Notes under the pieces: model-generated
Seen by the model: the letters and a program-made list of their open reading frames with translations, nothing else
What the model was told of the DNA's origin: nothing
The model's database searches: none
Assembly (NCBI RefSeq): GCF_000717335.1
Contig: NZ_JNYZ01000033.1
Location: 34,787-98,786 of the forward strand
DNA from: Amycolatopsis jejuensis
GTDB lineage: Bacteria > Actinomycetota > Actinomycetes > Mycobacteriales > Pseudonocardiaceae
Length of the DNA: 64,000 nt
Direction: 5' to 3'
Shown: piece after piece, positions 18,692 through 27,063 of the stretch
Numbering within the stretch: the stretch's first letter is position 1
How the letters are laid out: every line of letters starts with the position of its first letter
Position numbers and translations under genes: made by a program

Positions 18692-19300
18692 ATGGCCGAA
18701 CCAGTCCCGCCGGCAGCAGCCGCGAACACCCGCGAACGGGTGCTCGCCGTGGCGTCCGGGCTCTTCCTCGAACGCGGTTACGACCGCACGACGGTGAGCG
18801 CGATCGCCGGGGAGGTCGGCATCAAGGCCCCGGCGCTGTACTGGCATTTCACCTCGAAGGAGGACATCCTCTACGCGATCATCGAGGATTTCCTCAAGCG
18901 GTTCCTGAACGCGCTGGCCGTACCGGAGACGCTCGACCCGCCCGGCCGCCTGCGCGCCGTGGTACGCCGTTACGTGCAGTTCCAGCTCGGCCTGCGGGCG
19001 GATGTCATGACGTACTCGTCCATCGTCCAGGTCGCGCAGCTCGACCACGTGCTGTCCCCGGAGCACCAGCGCGAGCTCACCCGGCTGCAACGGGAAGTGA
19101 TGGAGATCTTCCGCGGCATTCTCCGCGCCGGGGTGGCCGCCGGGCAGTTCCGGCTCTCGGACGTCACCGTCACCGCCTTCGCGCTCGTCAGCCTGTGCGA
19201 GCACGTCGTGTCCTGGGCCCGCCCGGACGGACGGCTCTCGATCGAGGACATCGCCGGCCAGTACGCGGACCTCGCCGATCGGATCGTCGGCAACGGCTGA
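18692..19300 (+). CDS. TetR-family regulator (paralogue of the 12105 repressor)
   Basis: A TetR regulator of 202 residues, with helix-turn-helix VLAVASGLFLERGYDRTTVSAIAGEVGIKAPALYWHF and a C-terminal domain with YVQFQLGLRADVMTYSSIVQVAQLDHVLSPEHQ. The order of blocks and many residues match the TetR at 12105 (APALYWHF-x-SKE-x-IL, EHQ-x2-L-x2-(LM)-QREV, TVTAFA). ATG 18692 is preferred; GTG 18683 is also in frame. It lies 63 bp downstream of the acyl-CoA synthetase and 20 bp before a PucR gene. No CCTTAA palindrome is visible upstream of it. Confidence 0.85.
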   Translation: MAEPVPPAAAANTRERVLAVASGLFLERGYDRTTVSAIAGEVGIKAPALYWHFTSKEDILYAIIEDFLKRFLNALAVPETLDPPGRLRAVVRRYVQFQLGLRADVMTYSSIVQVAQLDHVLSPEHQRELTRLQREVMEIFRGILRAGVAAGQFRLSDVTVTAFALVSLCEHVVSWARPDGRLSIEDIAGQYADLADRIVGNG

Positions 19301-19320
19301 CCCGGCCGGAGGGGTGCTGA

Positions 19321-20916
19321 GTGGACCACCCCGCGCCCGGCGCTCATCTCGAATCACTGGTCAGCGCCTTGTCCGACGCTTTGCTGGAGGTCGTCCTCGC
19401 GCCGGCCGGCCTCGGGGTGGGCGTCTCCGACGTCGCCATGTACGACCCGGACGACGTCTCGGGGCTGAGCCCCGGCACCATCGCGCTGGGGGTGGGGATC
19501 CGCGGTCCGGCCGACCTCGCGGCTGCGCTGTACGAGCTCGGCCGCGCCGGGGTGGCGGCGTTGTGCGTCAAGCTCGGCGGTGGCCTCGACGAGCGTTCCC
19601 GGCAGGCTGCGAAAGCCGCCGGGGTCGCGGTGCTCGCGGTTCCCCGCGGCGCGTCGTGGCTGCATCTCGCGGTCCTGATGCGGTCGCTGTTGTTCGTCCG
19701 CACGAAACCGGGCGAGGACCCCGCGGGTACCGACGGCAACAGCCTGTTCGCGATCGCCGACACCGCAACCGATCTGATCGGCGGGCCGGTCACGATCGAG
19801 GACGAATCCCTGCGGGTGCTGGCGTTCTCGGTCACCCAGGGGGAGATCGACGTGGGACGCCGGGAGACGATTCTCGGCCGCCGGGTGCCCGAGCGGTGGG
19901 TTTCCCTGCTGCGGGAACAGGACATCCTGCACCGCGTCTACTCGTCCCGCGATCCGATCTACTTCGAGATCGACGGCATGCGGCCACGGGTCGCCTGTGC
20001 CATCCGGGCCGGGGACGACCTGCTCGGTTCGATGTGGGCGGTCGTCAGCGGACCGGTCGGAGACGCGCAGCTGCGGCAGTTCCGGGAGGCCGCGGCGGTC
20101 GCCGCCCTGCACCTGCTTCGCGACCAGGCGATGTCGCGCGCCACCCGCCGCGCGCACGCAACCGCATTGATCGCCCTGCTTTTCGGCCGCGGCGGCGAGG
20201 TCGAAGCGGCCGAGCGGTTCGGGCTCGCGGGCAAACGGCTCCGGGTACTGGCGATCGAGCCGGCCGACCGGAACGGACGCGAGCGGAGCGTCGAACGGCA
20301 CTGGAGTGCACTGGAACTGTTTCTCGCGAGCTACCGCGTGGCGGGCGCGGTCGCCGGTTCGGGCCGGATGCTCTACGCGGTGGTGGCCGTCGACGAGGAC
20401 GACACCGCGAGCTTGCGCCGCACGCGGGAACTCGCGACGAACTACGCGTCGATGGGCGGGCGCAAGGCCACCGTCCGGATCGGAATCGGCGGCGCCGCCG
20501 GGGTCCACGACGCCGAGCGTTCCCGCCGGGAGGCCGAGGATTCGCTGCGGGTCCTCACCCACGACGGCCACCGCGGGCTCGTCGCGGCCATCGACGACGT
20601 CCGGCCGGTCGCGGTTCTCCATCGCGTCCTCGACAGCCTCGGCCCCGACGATCTCGACTGCCTGCCACTGCGCCGCCTCGAACAGCACGACACCGAACAC
20701 CAAACGGCCTACCTCGAAACCCTCAGCACCCTCCTGATCGCGCGCGGAGACATCACCGTCGCAGCCGAACGGCTGCACATCCACGCGAACACCGTGCGCT
20801 ACCGGCTCCGGAAACTCCAGGAAATGTTCGGCCTCGACCTCGACGGCGTCGACGAATGGCTCGGCCTCAGCCTGGTACTCGCCGCTCGCTCATACCGGCG
20901 CCGCACCGCAGGCTGA
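19321..20916 (+). CDS. PucR-family transcriptional regulator
   Basis: A 531-residue regulator with a long N-terminal sensing region, a GGDEF-like middle domain (GSGRMLYAVVAVDEDD, VRIGIGGAAGVHDAERSRREAEDSLRV) and the C-terminal PucR helix-turn-helix (AERLHIHANTVRYRLRKLQEMFGLDLDGVDEWLGLSLVLAAR, from about residue 480). PucR/CdaR-type proteins usually activate catabolic genes for purines, amino acids or other nitrogen compounds. It starts at GTG 19321, 20 bp after the TetR gene. Position and type make it a candidate activator of the amino-acid catabolic block at 21-33.6 kb. Confidence 0.85.
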   Translation: MDHPAPGAHLESLVSALSDALLEVVLAPAGLGVGVSDVAMYDPDDVSGLSPGTIALGVGIRGPADLAAALYELGRAGVAALCVKLGGGLDERSRQAAKAAGVAVLAVPRGASWLHLAVLMRSLLFVRTKPGEDPAGTDGNSLFAIADTATDLIGGPVTIEDESLRVLAFSVTQGEIDVGRRETILGRRVPERWVSLLREQDILHRVYSSRDPIYFEIDGMRPRVACAIRAGDDLLGSMWAVVSGPVGDAQLRQFREAAAVAALHLLRDQAMSRATRRAHATALIALLFGRGGEVEAAERFGLAGKRLRVLAIEPADRNGRERSVERHWSALELFLASYRVAGAVAGSGRMLYAVVAVDEDDTASLRRTRELATNYASMGGRKATVRIGIGGAAGVHDAERSRREAEDSLRVLTHDGHRGLVAAIDDVRPVAVLHRVLDSLGPDDLDCLPLRRLEQHDTEHQTAYLETLSTLLIARGDITVAAERLHIHANTVRYRLRKLQEMFGLDLDGVDEWLGLSLVLAARSYRRRTAG

Positions 20917-21037
20917 GCATTTGGGAGTCCGCACAACGGGTTCCGCGCGGTTCTTCAGTGAAGGACAATCCGGCGCCGGTTCCCCGGCGATAGCCTGGTC
21001 CCGAATCCGGCCAGCACCTTCACCCCAGGGGAGAACC

Positions 21038-22279
21038 ATGATGTCCTTGCCGGTCAACGAGATCCGCGATCGCTTTCCGGCTTTGCGGCGGCACGTGAAC
21101 GACCGTCCCGTCGTGTATTTCGACGGGCCTTCCGGGGCGCAGGTACCGGGTACGGTCGCCGAGGCCATGCGTTCGTATCTTCTCACCACGAATGCGAATG
21201 CCCTCGGCGCTTTCGTCACGTCACGGGAAACCGAGGCGATCTACGACGAGGCACGCCGGGCCGCCGCGGATTTCACCGGATCCGATCCGGGCGAAATCGC
21301 TTTCGGCGCGAACATGACCACGTTGAGCTATGCCCTCACGCGCGCGGTGGGGAGAACGCTGAAACCGGGTGACGAGATCATCACCACCGAACTCGAGCAC
21401 GAGGGGAACGTGTCACCCTGGTTGCAGATCGCCAAGGACTTCGGGCTCGCCGTCCGCACGGTGCCGCTCCGGCGCGAGGACGCCACGCTGGACATGGACG
21501 CGTATGCCGCGTTGCTCGGTGATCGGACCCGCGTCGTGGCGTTCACGCTTGCCTCGAACGCTTTCGGGTCGAAAACCGACGTGCGCCGGATCACCGGTCT
21601 TGCGCACGAAGCAGGCGCGCTGGCTTGGGGAGACGCCGTCCATTTCGCTCCGCACGAACGCATCGACCGCCGGGCCTTCGGCCTCGACGTCCTGCTCTGC
21701 TCGCCGTACAAGTTCTTCGGCCCGCACCTGGGACTTGCCGCGATCGACCGGGAGCTCGCGACCACGCTGCCGGCAGACCGGGTCCGCCCGGCGGCCGAGA
21801 ATCCGCCGGGACACCGGTTCGAAACCGGAACCCAGCCACACGAGGCAATCGCCGGGTTCGTCGCGGCCGTCGACTACCTAGCCGGTCTTGGCAAAGGACC
21901 CGACCGACGGCGGCGCCTGGACGACGCCTACGCGCGGATCGGTGCCCACGAACGGGAGCTGTCCGCCCATGCACTGCGCCGGATGGCGTCGATCAAGGGG
22001 CTGAAGGTCTACGGAATCACCGATCCGGACCGAGCGGGGGAACGCACTCCCACGTTTTCGTTCACCCTCCCGCACCGCTCACCGGCGCAGGTGGCAGAAC
22101 AGCTAGGCGAACAGGGTATCTTCACTTCGGCGGGCAATCTCTATGCGTTCAACGCTTCCCTGGCCTACGGCCGGGAGGAAGCCGGTGGCTGGACCCGCGC
22201 AGGTTTCCTGCACTACACGACCCGCTCCGAGGTCGACCGGTTTTGCGACGCCATCACCGAAATCGCCGGACACCCTTGA
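21038..22279 (+). CDS. Class V aminotransferase / cysteine desulfurase-like enzyme
   Basis: A 413-residue PLP enzyme of fold type I. The Schiff-base lysine is K225 in LLCSPYKFFGPHLG, preceded by AWGDAVHFAPHERID. The N-terminus (FPALRRHVNDRPVVYFDGPSGAQVPG) is the class V pattern of cysteine-desulfurase-like proteins. The active-site Cys loop typical of true IscS/SufS enzymes is not evident, so this may be a transaminase or lyase rather than a sulfur donor. Start is ATG 21038 with GGGGAG before it; a second ATG follows directly. It is convergent with the DJ-1 gene across a strong terminator. Confidence 0.85.
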   Translation: MMSLPVNEIRDRFPALRRHVNDRPVVYFDGPSGAQVPGTVAEAMRSYLLTTNANALGAFVTSRETEAIYDEARRAAADFTGSDPGEIAFGANMTTLSYALTRAVGRTLKPGDEIITTELEHEGNVSPWLQIAKDFGLAVRTVPLRREDATLDMDAYAALLGDRTRVVAFTLASNAFGSKTDVRRITGLAHEAGALAWGDAVHFAPHERIDRRAFGLDVLLCSPYKFFGPHLGLAAIDRELATTLPADRVRPAAENPPGHRFETGTQPHEAIAGFVAAVDYLAGLGKGPDRRRRLDDAYARIGAHERELSAHALRRMASIKGLKVYGITDPDRAGERTPTFSFTLPHRSPAQVAEQLGEQGIFTSAGNLYAFNASLAYGREEAGGWTRAGFLHYTTRSEVDRFCDAITEIAGHP

Positions 22280-22290
22280 TCCCGGCAGGG

Positions 22291-22323
22291 CGGGGGCGGG
22301 CTTCCGACCGAAGCCCGCCCCCG
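22291..22323. terminator. Bidirectional terminator hairpin
   Basis: A perfect 14-bp stem (CGGGGGCGGGCTTC / GAAGCCCGCCCCCG) with a five-base loop CGACC lies between the ends of two convergent genes at 22279 and 22328. Its strength and place indicate termination in both directions. Confidence 0.85.
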
Positions 22324-22327
22324 CTCG

Positions 22328-22978
22328 TCAGCCCGCCTCGGTCCCGGTCAACAACGCCTCACGCCGAGCCAAAACCGGACCCACCACCCGCTCCGGCGCA
22401 GACCCCGGAGAACCCGCCCGAAACGGCGGCTCCGGCGCGTACTCCATCATCAGCTGCCGCGTCTGCGCCGCATCCTCACCCGCGATCTTCCCCGCCAGGA
22501 TCAGCCCCATGTCGATCCCGGCGGACACCCCCGCGGCCGTCAGGTAGTGCCCGTCGAGGACGACTCGCTCGTCCACCGGCGTCGCGCCGTATAGCGCCAG
22601 CTGGTCCTTGGCGAGCCAGTGGCTCGTGGCCCGGCGGCCGGTCAGCAAACCGGCCGCGGCGAGGATCAGCGATCCGGTGCACACCGACACCGTCCAGGTG
22701 CTGGTCCGGTCGGCCCGGCGGAGCCACTCGTGCAGTTTTCCTTCCGCCATCTGGTAATGCGAGCCGACCCCGCCCGGCACGAGCACGACGTCCGGGCGCG
22801 GCACCTCGTCCAGCCCGGCTGCCGCGTGGATGGCAAGGGTGCCGGCGTCATCGGTGACGAGACCCGGCTTCTCCGCCACGGTCACCACCTCGGCACCGGG
22901 CAGCCCGGCCAGTACCTCGTAGGGCCCGACCAGGTCGAGCGCCGTGAAGCGGTCGTACAAGACGACAGCGATCTGCAT
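22328..22978 (-). CDS. DJ-1/PfpI family protein (isonitrile hydratase-like)
   Basis: A 216-residue DJ-1/PfpI protein. The nucleophile is C100 in TVSVCTGSLILAAAGLLTGRRATSHW, preceded by VLVPGGVGSHYQ. This arrangement, the DMGLILAGKIAGEDAAQ block and the lack of an AraC DNA-binding domain resemble isonitrile hydratases and GATase1-like hydrolases. Its ATG directly follows the stop codon of the upstream aminotransferase gene (TGA-ATG), so the two are co-translated. A role in converting an amino-acid-derived nitrile, isonitrile or amide is possible but unproven. Confidence 0.85.
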   Translation of the reverse strand: MQIAVVLYDRFTALDLVGPYEVLAGLPGAEVVTVAEKPGLVTDDAGTLAIHAAAGLDEVPRPDVVLVPGGVGSHYQMAEGKLHEWLRRADRTSTWTVSVCTGSLILAAAGLLTGRRATSHWLAKDQLALYGATPVDERVVLDGHYLTAAGVSAGIDMGLILAGKIAGEDAAQTRQLMMEYAPEPPFRAGSPGSAPERVVGPVLARREALLTGTEAG

Positions 22979-24136
22979 TCACCGACTCCATTCTTCCCGC
23001 GCCTCGAGCAGGCGTTGCGTACCGATCCTCAGGTGCTCCCGGTCCGTCGCAAGCGAGAGCCGCACCATCGCCGACCCGGCCGGTCCGAAGGTCGAACCCG
23101 GGACCACCGCCACCTGCTTCTCCGTCACGAGCCTACGGGCGAAGGCGACGGAATCCATGCCGCAGGACGAAATGTCGGCGAGCACATAGAATGCGCCCCG
23201 CGGTTCGTTGATCAGCGCACCACCGGCACGCAGCAGGTCGACCGCCATGTCGCGCCGCGAACGGTACGACGCCACCATTTCCCGTACATAGGACTGGTCG
23301 CCGCTCAGTGCGGCCTGTCCCGCTTTCTGCGCCACCGCGGTCGCGCACGCGATCACCGGCTCCTGAGTCTTCGCGATGAGCTCGATCAGTGCGCTATCGC
23401 CGGTCACGTATCCCATCCGCCAGCCGGTCATCGCGTAGCTCTTGGACATGCTGAACACGCTGAGCACCCGGCCGTCGTCGGCCAGCGTTGCGGGACTGAC
23501 GTGCTCGCCCTCGAAGACGATCTGCTCGTAACACTCGTCGGAAACGAGGAAAAGGTCGTGCCGCTGCGCGATCTCGACCAGCCGCTCGAGCACCGGCCGA
23601 GGGAACACCGCGCCGGTGGGATTGCCCGGTGAATTGACGACGAGGACTTTCACGTCCGGGTCCGCCGCGAGACGGTCGAGCCGTTCGAGATCGGGAAGGA
23701 AGCCGTTGCCGGGCAGCAGCGGATAACGCTCGACCCGCGCGCTCAGGGTCGCGGCCATCATCTCGTAGTTCGGCCAGCCCGGGTCCGGCACCAGGATCTT
23801 CTCCCCCGGCGACACCAGCGCGGCGAGGGTTTCGAAAAGCGCGTTCACGGCACCACAGGTCACCAGGATGTCGTCCGGCGCGGCGGCGATCCCGTTCTCC
23901 GCCTTGAGTTTCGCCGCGATGACCTCGCGTACCTCGGGCAGCCCCCTGCTCGCGGTGTAATGCGTGTAACCACCCCGGGCCGCAGCACAAGCGGCTTCGA
24001 CGACGTGCGCCGGGGTGGCGAAGTCGGGCTCCCCCACCTCGAGCCTGATCGTGTCGGGCCGCCGGTTCGCGAGATCCATGATCTCACGGATGCCGGACCG
24101 CTTCATGGCGCTGATCCGTGGTGCCGGGACTGCCAT
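22979..24136 (-). CDS. Class I/II PLP-dependent aminotransferase
   Basis: A 385-residue aspartate-aminotransferase-type enzyme. Visible marks are VEVGEPDFATPAHVV at the N-terminus, GGYTHYTASRGLPEVREV, VNSPGNPTGAVFP, the PLP lysine at about residue 230 in SVFSMSKSYAMTGWRMGYV, and the substrate-carboxylate Arg in MVRLSLA. It transfers amino groups from an L-amino acid to a 2-oxo acid. I placed the start at ATG 24136, just before AVPAPRIS. The upstream open frame overlaps the divergent regulatory region. It is co-transcribed with the DJ-1 gene and divergent from the ABC importer. Confidence 0.9.
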   Translation of the reverse strand: MAVPAPRISAMKRSGIREIMDLANRRPDTIRLEVGEPDFATPAHVVEAACAAARGGYTHYTASRGLPEVREVIAAKLKAENGIAAAPDDILVTCGAVNALFETLAALVSPGEKILVPDPGWPNYEMMAATLSARVERYPLLPGNGFLPDLERLDRLAADPDVKVLVVNSPGNPTGAVFPRPVLERLVEIAQRHDLFLVSDECYEQIVFEGEHVSPATLADDGRVLSVFSMSKSYAMTGWRMGYVTGDSALIELIAKTQEPVIACATAVAQKAGQAALSGDQSYVREMVASYRSRRDMAVDLLRAGGALINEPRGAFYVLADISSCGMDSVAFARRLVTEKQVAVVPGSTFGPAGSAMVRLSLATDREHLRIGTQRLLEAREEWSR

Positions 24137-24205
24137 ACCCACCACTTTCTCGTTGTCGCACACCGGTACTCGTGCGGCAACGGTAGCTCCGGAGCGGGCT
24201 CGGTC

Positions 24206-24285
24206 GGTTGGCCGAATCCGACAAGCGAAACGGGCTTTGCTGTGGGCCCGGCCAAGAGCGCCCGTTTGTCGCCCCGGCCAAACGC
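24206..24285. promoter_or_regulatory. Two copies of a TTGGCCG...CGACAA motif in a divergent region
   Basis: Between the divergent aminotransferase and ABC genes, the plus strand reads TTGGCCGAATCCGACAA followed by GCGAAACGGGC (from 24208). A minus-strand copy reads TTTGGCCGGGGCGACAA followed by ACGGGC (24283 to about 24261). The two face each other. A related sequence, TCTGCCGATCCGACAA followed by ACGGC, lies at 28605-28626 between the next divergent pair. A shared regulator is inferred. Confidence 0.4.
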
Positions 24286-24401
24286 CTGCCCCGCGGTTTT
24301 CAGGAGCACACAGGGGAATCGCCGCCCGGGCCTGCCAGGTTGGGAGCACGCTGCCGCCGGACCGCGGCGGGTGCCCATCGACGATTCAAGGGAGAACCGC
24401 G

Positions 24402-25283
24402 ATGCCCCGATTCACCCCGTACCTGGCCGCGCTTGCCGCCGGCGTGCTCGCCGTGACAGCCACCGGCTGTGGCGGCACGGCGGCCGGGGACGGCCCCGGT
24501 GCCGCGCCGTCCGGATCGGCGATCGCCCTGCCCGCGCGCTACCACGACAAGGACACGCTCGTCATCGGCGTGGTCGGCGCGGTTCCGCCCCAGTCGTTCG
24601 TGCCGCCGGGAGCCAAGGAGCCGCAAGGCGTCGACCCCGACCTCGGCCGCGCGCTGGCCGCTGTGCTGGGCAAGAAGGTGGTGGTCCGGCCGATGCCGTT
24701 CGACAGCATCCTTCCCGCGCTCGCCGCGGGCCGCGCGGACCTCGGCATGTCGGGCTTCACCGACACGAAACAGCGGCAGCAGGTGGTGGATTTCGTGGAC
24801 TACCTCGACGTCGGTTCGTCCCTGTTCGGGACCCCGGACAAGGTCGGCAAGATCAAGTCGCTCGCCGACCTCTGCGGGCATTCGGTGGCCGTCGCCCGGG
24901 CAACCGCGCAGGTGCCGGACGTGACCGAGCAGGCGGCCAAGTGCACGCGGGAAGGCAAGCCCCCGGTGAAGATCTCGGTCTACCCGGACCAGAACGCCGC
25001 CAATCTCGACATCACCAGCGGCCGCTCCGAAGTCTCCGACACCGACACCACGGTGGCCGCCCATCTCGTCAGCGCGTCCTCGGGACAGCTTGCGCTGCTC
25101 GGCGAGCCCTATAACAAAGCGCTGGAAGGCATTGCCGTGGCGAAGGATTCCGGACTGGCCGAACCGGTCCGCGCGGCGCTGGAAAAGCTGATGGCCGACG
25201 GTACCTACCGGCAGGTCCTGCGGAAGTGGAACGTCGAGCAGATCGCCGTGGACAAGCCGACCGTCAACGGTGGCACGCGATGA
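24402..25283 (+). CDS. ABC importer substrate-binding lipoprotein (polar amino acid type)
   Basis: A 293-residue type II periplasmic-binding-like protein. The N-terminal signal ends in TATGC with the lipidated Cys at residue 23, so it is anchored to the outer face of the membrane. The body matches SBP_bac_3: VIGVVGAVPPQSF, GVDPDLGRALAAVLGKKVVVRPMPFDSILPALAAGRADLGMSGFTDT, and a C-terminal MADGTYRQVLRKWNV. It delivers an amino acid or similar ligand to the permease encoded next. ATG 24402 has AAGGGAG ahead of it. The permease gene begins 48 bp downstream. Confidence 0.9.
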   Translation: MPRFTPYLAALAAGVLAVTATGCGGTAAGDGPGAAPSGSAIALPARYHDKDTLVIGVVGAVPPQSFVPPGAKEPQGVDPDLGRALAAVLGKKVVVRPMPFDSILPALAAGRADLGMSGFTDTKQRQQVVDFVDYLDVGSSLFGTPDKVGKIKSLADLCGHSVAVARATAQVPDVTEQAAKCTREGKPPVKISVYPDQNAANLDITSGRSEVSDTDTTVAAHLVSASSGQLALLGEPYNKALEGIAVAKDSGLAEPVRAALEKLMADGTYRQVLRKWNVEQIAVDKPTVNGGTR

Positions 25284-25331
25284 CCCCGCGCGTGCCGCCG
25301 GCGGCCACCGAGACCGGGCAGGAGACCCGCC

Positions 25332-26252
25332 ATGCACACCACCAGGGCTGAACTGCCGGACGCACCGCCGATCGGCCAAGAACCGGTACGGGCCGTCCCC
25401 CTCCGGCATCCCGGCCGCTGGATCGCCGCCGCGGTCGTGCTCGTGATCGCCGCGGCCCTGATCTACTCGGCCGTGACCAACCCGCGGTTCAAGTGGCCGC
25501 TGGTCGGCCGGTTCCTCTTCGCCCCGGAAATCCTCGACGGCATCCTCGTGACGCTGAAGCTGACCGTCATCGCGATGGCGATGGGCATCGTGCTCGGCGT
25601 CGTGCTGGCGGTCATGCGCAGGTCGGAAAATCTGGTCGTCGCCGGGGCCGCCCGCGCCTACATCTGGTTCTTCCGCGGGACCCCGGTACTGGTCCAGTTG
25701 CTGTTCTGGAGCTTCCTGGCCGCGGTGTACCCGGTGCTGTCGATCGGCGTGCCGTTCGGCGGGCCCGTGCTGCTGCACGGGGATGCGAACTCCCTCGTCA
25801 CTCCCATGACGGCGGCGATACTGGGTCTCGGCCTCAACGAGGCGGCGTACATGGCCGAGATCGTCCGCGCCGGGATCAAATCGGTGGACGAAGGTCAAAC
25901 GGAGGCCGCACTGGCGATCGGCATGCGCCCGCTGCAGATCATGCGGCGGATCGTGCTGCCGCAGGCGATGCGGGTCATCATCCCGCCGACCGGCAACGAG
26001 ACGATCTCCATGCTCAAGACCACCTCGCTCGTGTCGGTCATCGCCTACGCCGATCTCCTGTACGCCGCGCAGCTGATCTACGCGTCGAACTTCGAGCAGG
26101 TCCCGCTGCTCATCGTCGTGTGTTTCTGGTACCTGCTCGGCACGACGCTGCTCTCGTTCGCCCAGAGCAGGCTCGAACGGCGGTTCAGCCGCGGCCAGTC
26201 ACGCACGAGCAGGCAACGCAGGCGGGCACCGAGGTACGGAGGACGAAAATGA
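25332..26252 (+). CDS. ABC importer permease, HisMQ type
   Basis: A 306-residue inner-membrane permease of the polar amino acid family. An N-terminal tail precedes five to six membrane helices. The HisM motif [17 protein letters not shown] and the ATPase-contact loop [27 protein letters not shown] are intact. Only one permease gene is present, so it probably works as a homodimer. It overlaps the ATPase gene by four bases (ATGA). Confidence 0.9.
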   Translation: MHTTRAELPDAPPIGQEPVRAVPLRHPGRWIAAAVVLVIAAALIYSAVTNPRFKWPLVGRFLFAPEILDGILVTLKLTVIAMAMGIVLGVVLAVMRRSENLVVAGAARAYIWFFRGTPVLVQLLFWSFLAAVYPVLSIGVPFGGPVLLHGDANSLVTPMTAAILGLGLNEAAYMAEIVRAGIKSVDEGQTEAALAIGMRPLQIMRRIVLPQAMRVIIPPTGNETISMLKTTSLVSVIAYADLLYAAQLIYASNFEQVPLLIVVCFWYLLGTTLLSFAQSRLERRFSRGQSRTSRQRRRAPRYGGRK

Positions 26253-27016
26253 CCCATCCGCCCATGGTCCACGCCGACGGCGTGTGCAAACGGTTCGAGC
26301 AGCTGGAGGTCCTGCGCGGGATCGACCTCGAGGTGGCCCGCGGGGAGGTGGTCTGCCTGCTCGGCCCGTCCGGTTCGGGGAAGTCGACGTTCCTGCGGTG
26401 CGTCAACCATCTCGAGCGCATCGACGGCGGCCGCCTGTCGGTGGACGGCGAGCTGGTCGGGTACCGGGAGGCCAGGGGCAAGCTCTGTGAGCTGAAACCG
26501 AGAGACGTGTGTGCCGAACGGGCGGACATCGGCATGGTGTTCCAGCGGTTCAACCTGTTCGCCCACCTGACGGCACTGGAGAACGTCGCCGCGGGACCGT
26601 TGCTCGTGCGCGGTACCGGGCGTGCACCGGCATTCGAGCAGGCGGGGAAACTGCTCGCGGACGTCGGCCTCGGCGACCGCGGCGGCAGCTACCCCGCCGA
26701 GCTTTCCGGCGGACAGCAGCAGCGCGTCGCGATCGCCCGTGCCCTTGCCATGAAACCGAAACTGATGCTGTTCGACGAACCGACGTCCGCGCTGGACCCG
26801 GAGCTGGTCGGCGAGGTCCTCGACGTCATGCGGGCGCTCGCGCGGGACGGGATGACCATGATCGTGGTCACGCACGAGATCGGCTTCGCCCGCGAGGTCG
26901 CCGACCGGGTGGTGTTCATGGACGGCGGGGTGATCGTCGAGGAAGGCACCCCGGCGGAGGTCATCGACGCACCCCGGCACGAACGGACGCAGGCATTCCT
27001 GTCCAAAGTCTGGTGA
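26249..27016 (+). CDS. ABC importer ATPase, polar amino acid type
   Basis: A 255-residue ATPase with Walker [10 protein letters not shown] (39-47), the Q-loop in [19 protein letters not shown], signature LSGGQQQR, Walker [15 protein letters not shown] and the switch His in VVTHEIGFA. It energises the permease encoded by the overlapping gene. It has a slightly longer loop than usual between Walker A and the Q-loop ([20 protein letters not shown]), a feature of a subset of this family. A terminator follows. Confidence 0.92.
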   Translation: MTHPPMVHADGVCKRFEQLEVLRGIDLEVARGEVVCLLGPSGSGKSTFLRCVNHLERIDGGRLSVDGELVGYREARGKLCELKPRDVCAERADIGMVFQRFNLFAHLTALENVAAGPLLVRGTGRAPAFEQAGKLLADVGLGDRGGSYPAELSGGQQQRVAIARALAMKPKLMLFDEPTSALDPELVGEVLDVMRALARDGMTMIVVTHEIGFAREVADRVVFMDGGVIVEEGTPAEVIDAPRHERTQAFLSKVW

Positions 27017-27022
27017 ACTGTT

Positions 27023-27062
27023 GGCGGCCCGCTCCCGCCATTGTGCGTCGGAGCGGGCCGCC
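27023..27062. terminator. Bidirectional terminator hairpin
   Basis: A perfect 13-bp stem (GGCGGCCCGCTCC / GGAGCGGGCCGCC) with a 14-base loop separates the convergent ABC operon and the deacylase gene, whose stop codon begins two bases later. Confidence 0.8.
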
Positions 27063-27063
27063 C

